In this document: piece after piece, positions 62,781 to 64,000 of the stretch
Position numbering within the stretch: position 1 is the first letter of the stretch
Layout: each line of letters opens with the position of its first letter
Source: Luscinia megarhynchos
Taxonomy: Eukaryota > Chordata > Aves > Passeriformes > Turdidae
Assembly (NCBI GenBank): GCA_034336665.1
Contig: CM067592.1
Coordinates: forward strand, 55,232,473 to 55,296,472
DNA length: 64,000 bases
Direction of reading: 5' to 3'
Notes under the pieces: model-generated
Database searches by the model: none
The model's input: the letters and a program-made list of their open reading frames with translations, nothing else
What the model was told of the DNA's origin: nothing
Program-made: the position numbers and the translations under genes

Positions 62781-64000
62781 GTGAGGCAGCGTGGCCATTC
62801 TCTCTGCTGCGCTGATAATATTACAATTACAATATAATTATATGAATATTATAATATTTATTTCCACTGTAACTAGTTTTTATTCTTCCATCAATTTCTT
62901 ATAGGAACTTCAGCATTGCAAGTGTTTTCTCGTGTAAATTACAGGTCCCACATCAATTTTCATTTTTACATCATCCCTGTATCAAGACTGGGTCCTCTTT
63001 CTGCCCACCAACTCTTCCAAGAAATAACGCAAAATTAAATAAATAATTTGACGGTATTAGGCGTAACTTTGTGTACCACATCGCAGGATACTTACAAGGT
63101 GATACTGTGTATCTGTAGATGATAAAGTGTACCTTTCCAGTCTTTGCGTAGGCAAGGTCAGTCTCGTGTACTTTTGGGCATTATGTCTTACGCGTCTTTT
63201 TAGTAAATACAAGCCTTGCATCCTTTGAAAAGCAGATCGACAAGCATGTCACCATAACACAATTTGCTGGTGATAATTCATGCATATTAAAGGAAGATCT
63301 GCCTTATTTTTAAAGTCTCCCGACATAAGAAAAATTCATCAGGTACGGCATTCTGCATATATAGATAGGTATGGCACTCTGTATATAGATGTTCCTCCAA
63401 AGAAAGTTATAAACTCCAATAATGCCAATCACTTTTGTTTGGCAAAAAATCAAAAAGCTTATCAAAAGATCCTGTCAACGAATAGTGATCTCACTCTTAC
63501 AAAAATTGCTGATCACTGATAAATGATCTTAATTCTCCTGCTAGGTGCAAAATCTCAAACATCAACCTTAGTGAATTTTTAAGGTAGCAAAAATTCTGTT
63601 TATTGGGTCCTAGGTAAGAAAGTAACTTATCACTGAAAACAGTAAGAGACCCTCATTTACAATTTTCAGCACAACCAGCTACATCTGGGCTCACACTGTG
63701 AGCTGCTCTGACTTTGCTTGCAGCCAGCTGGAACTTCTTCCCACAAGGATTGATCTGGAATGCACTGGACAGAAGAGGTCAGAGGTGCTGCAGATATACA
63801 TTGTTTTTTCAAGCCTTAGTCAATCCACAGGTGTAAAGCTCATAGGATTTGCAGTATAACTAAAGAAAGAGCAGGCTAACAGTAGACAGTCATCCCAGAC
63901 CCCTGTCTGAGGAATGTGAAGAAATCAGGAAGGAGGGGAAACTCGAGACATCAAAAAATACAATGAAGGGGAGAGGTTTGGTTGATAACTGTTTTTTAAT
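62781..64000. other. Upstream intergenic DNA
   Basis: This AT-rich DNA lies 5' of DMXL1. It holds no convincing exon, RNA gene or recognised repeat. A short imperfect duplication lies at about 63,339-63,390. In human the next gene on this side is, as I recall, DTWD2 in divergent orientation; no DTWD2 coding sequence is visible here. Confidence 0.6.

Noticed and set aside
62580..62837. Plus-strand frame upstream of DMXL1 as a divergent gene such as DTWD2
   Set aside because: The translation does not resemble DTWD2 or any protein I know, and it runs from CpG-island sequence into AT-rich noise.
1..64000. tRNA, rRNA, snoRNA, CRISPR or bacterial operon features
   Set aside because: None was recognised by eye. 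Intronic small RNAs cannot be excluded without a covariance-model search.
1..64000. Minor (U12-type) introns in DMXL1
   Set aside because: All donors are ordinary GT sites and none shows the ATATCC or GTATCC start of U12 introns.

Overview
The window looks like a piece of a bird nuclear genome. It is AT-rich and mostly intronic, it carries several CR1 LINE fragments and two long terminal repeats of a type I recognise from avian ERVL retroviruses, and it has one GC-rich CpG island near its right end. No prokaryotic features, rRNA, tRNA or CRISPR arrays were seen.

One gene dominates. DMXL1 (Dmx-like 1, the rabconnectin-3 alpha paralogue related to yeast Rav1) runs on the minus strand from its start codon at 62,111 in the CpG island to beyond position 1. 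I placed 33 coding exons by reading GT/AG splice sites, checking that every codon phase carries across each intron, and comparing the translations with the human protein from memory. Together they give 7,858 coding bases, about 2,619 codons, with no frameshift or in-frame stop. A probable optional 34th exon lies at about 94-156. The last roughly 380 codons, with the C-terminal WD40 block, lie outside the window.

Layout from right to left, the direction of transcription: 62,112-64,000 is upstream DNA with promoter-like sequence near the start codon. Exon 1 is at 62,025-62,111. Intron 1 (10.3 kb) holds a cluster of minus-strand CR1 fragments, one split by a later insertion of about 600 bp. Exons 2-10 (51.7-33.1 kb) encode N-terminal WD40 repeats. 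Their introns hold a truncated CR1, a possible broken processed pseudogene (about 43,980-44,500) and a solo LTR with near-matching 5-bp flanks. Exons 11-18 (32.4-24.0 kb) finish the N-terminal propeller region and enter the Rav1-like core; intron 11 is only 90 bp and has an open frame. Exons 19-33 (23.5-1.4 kb) encode the helical core, serine/acidic linkers and the approach to the C-terminal propeller. Intron 28 holds a second LTR and an old CR1 fragment; intron 31 holds a CR1 with a decayed reverse-transcriptase region.

No undescribed biological system was found. The points most worth a second look are the optional phase-1 exon at the left edge, the frame-neutral 90-bp intron, the possible retrocopy in intron 5, and the insertion nested in a CR1.
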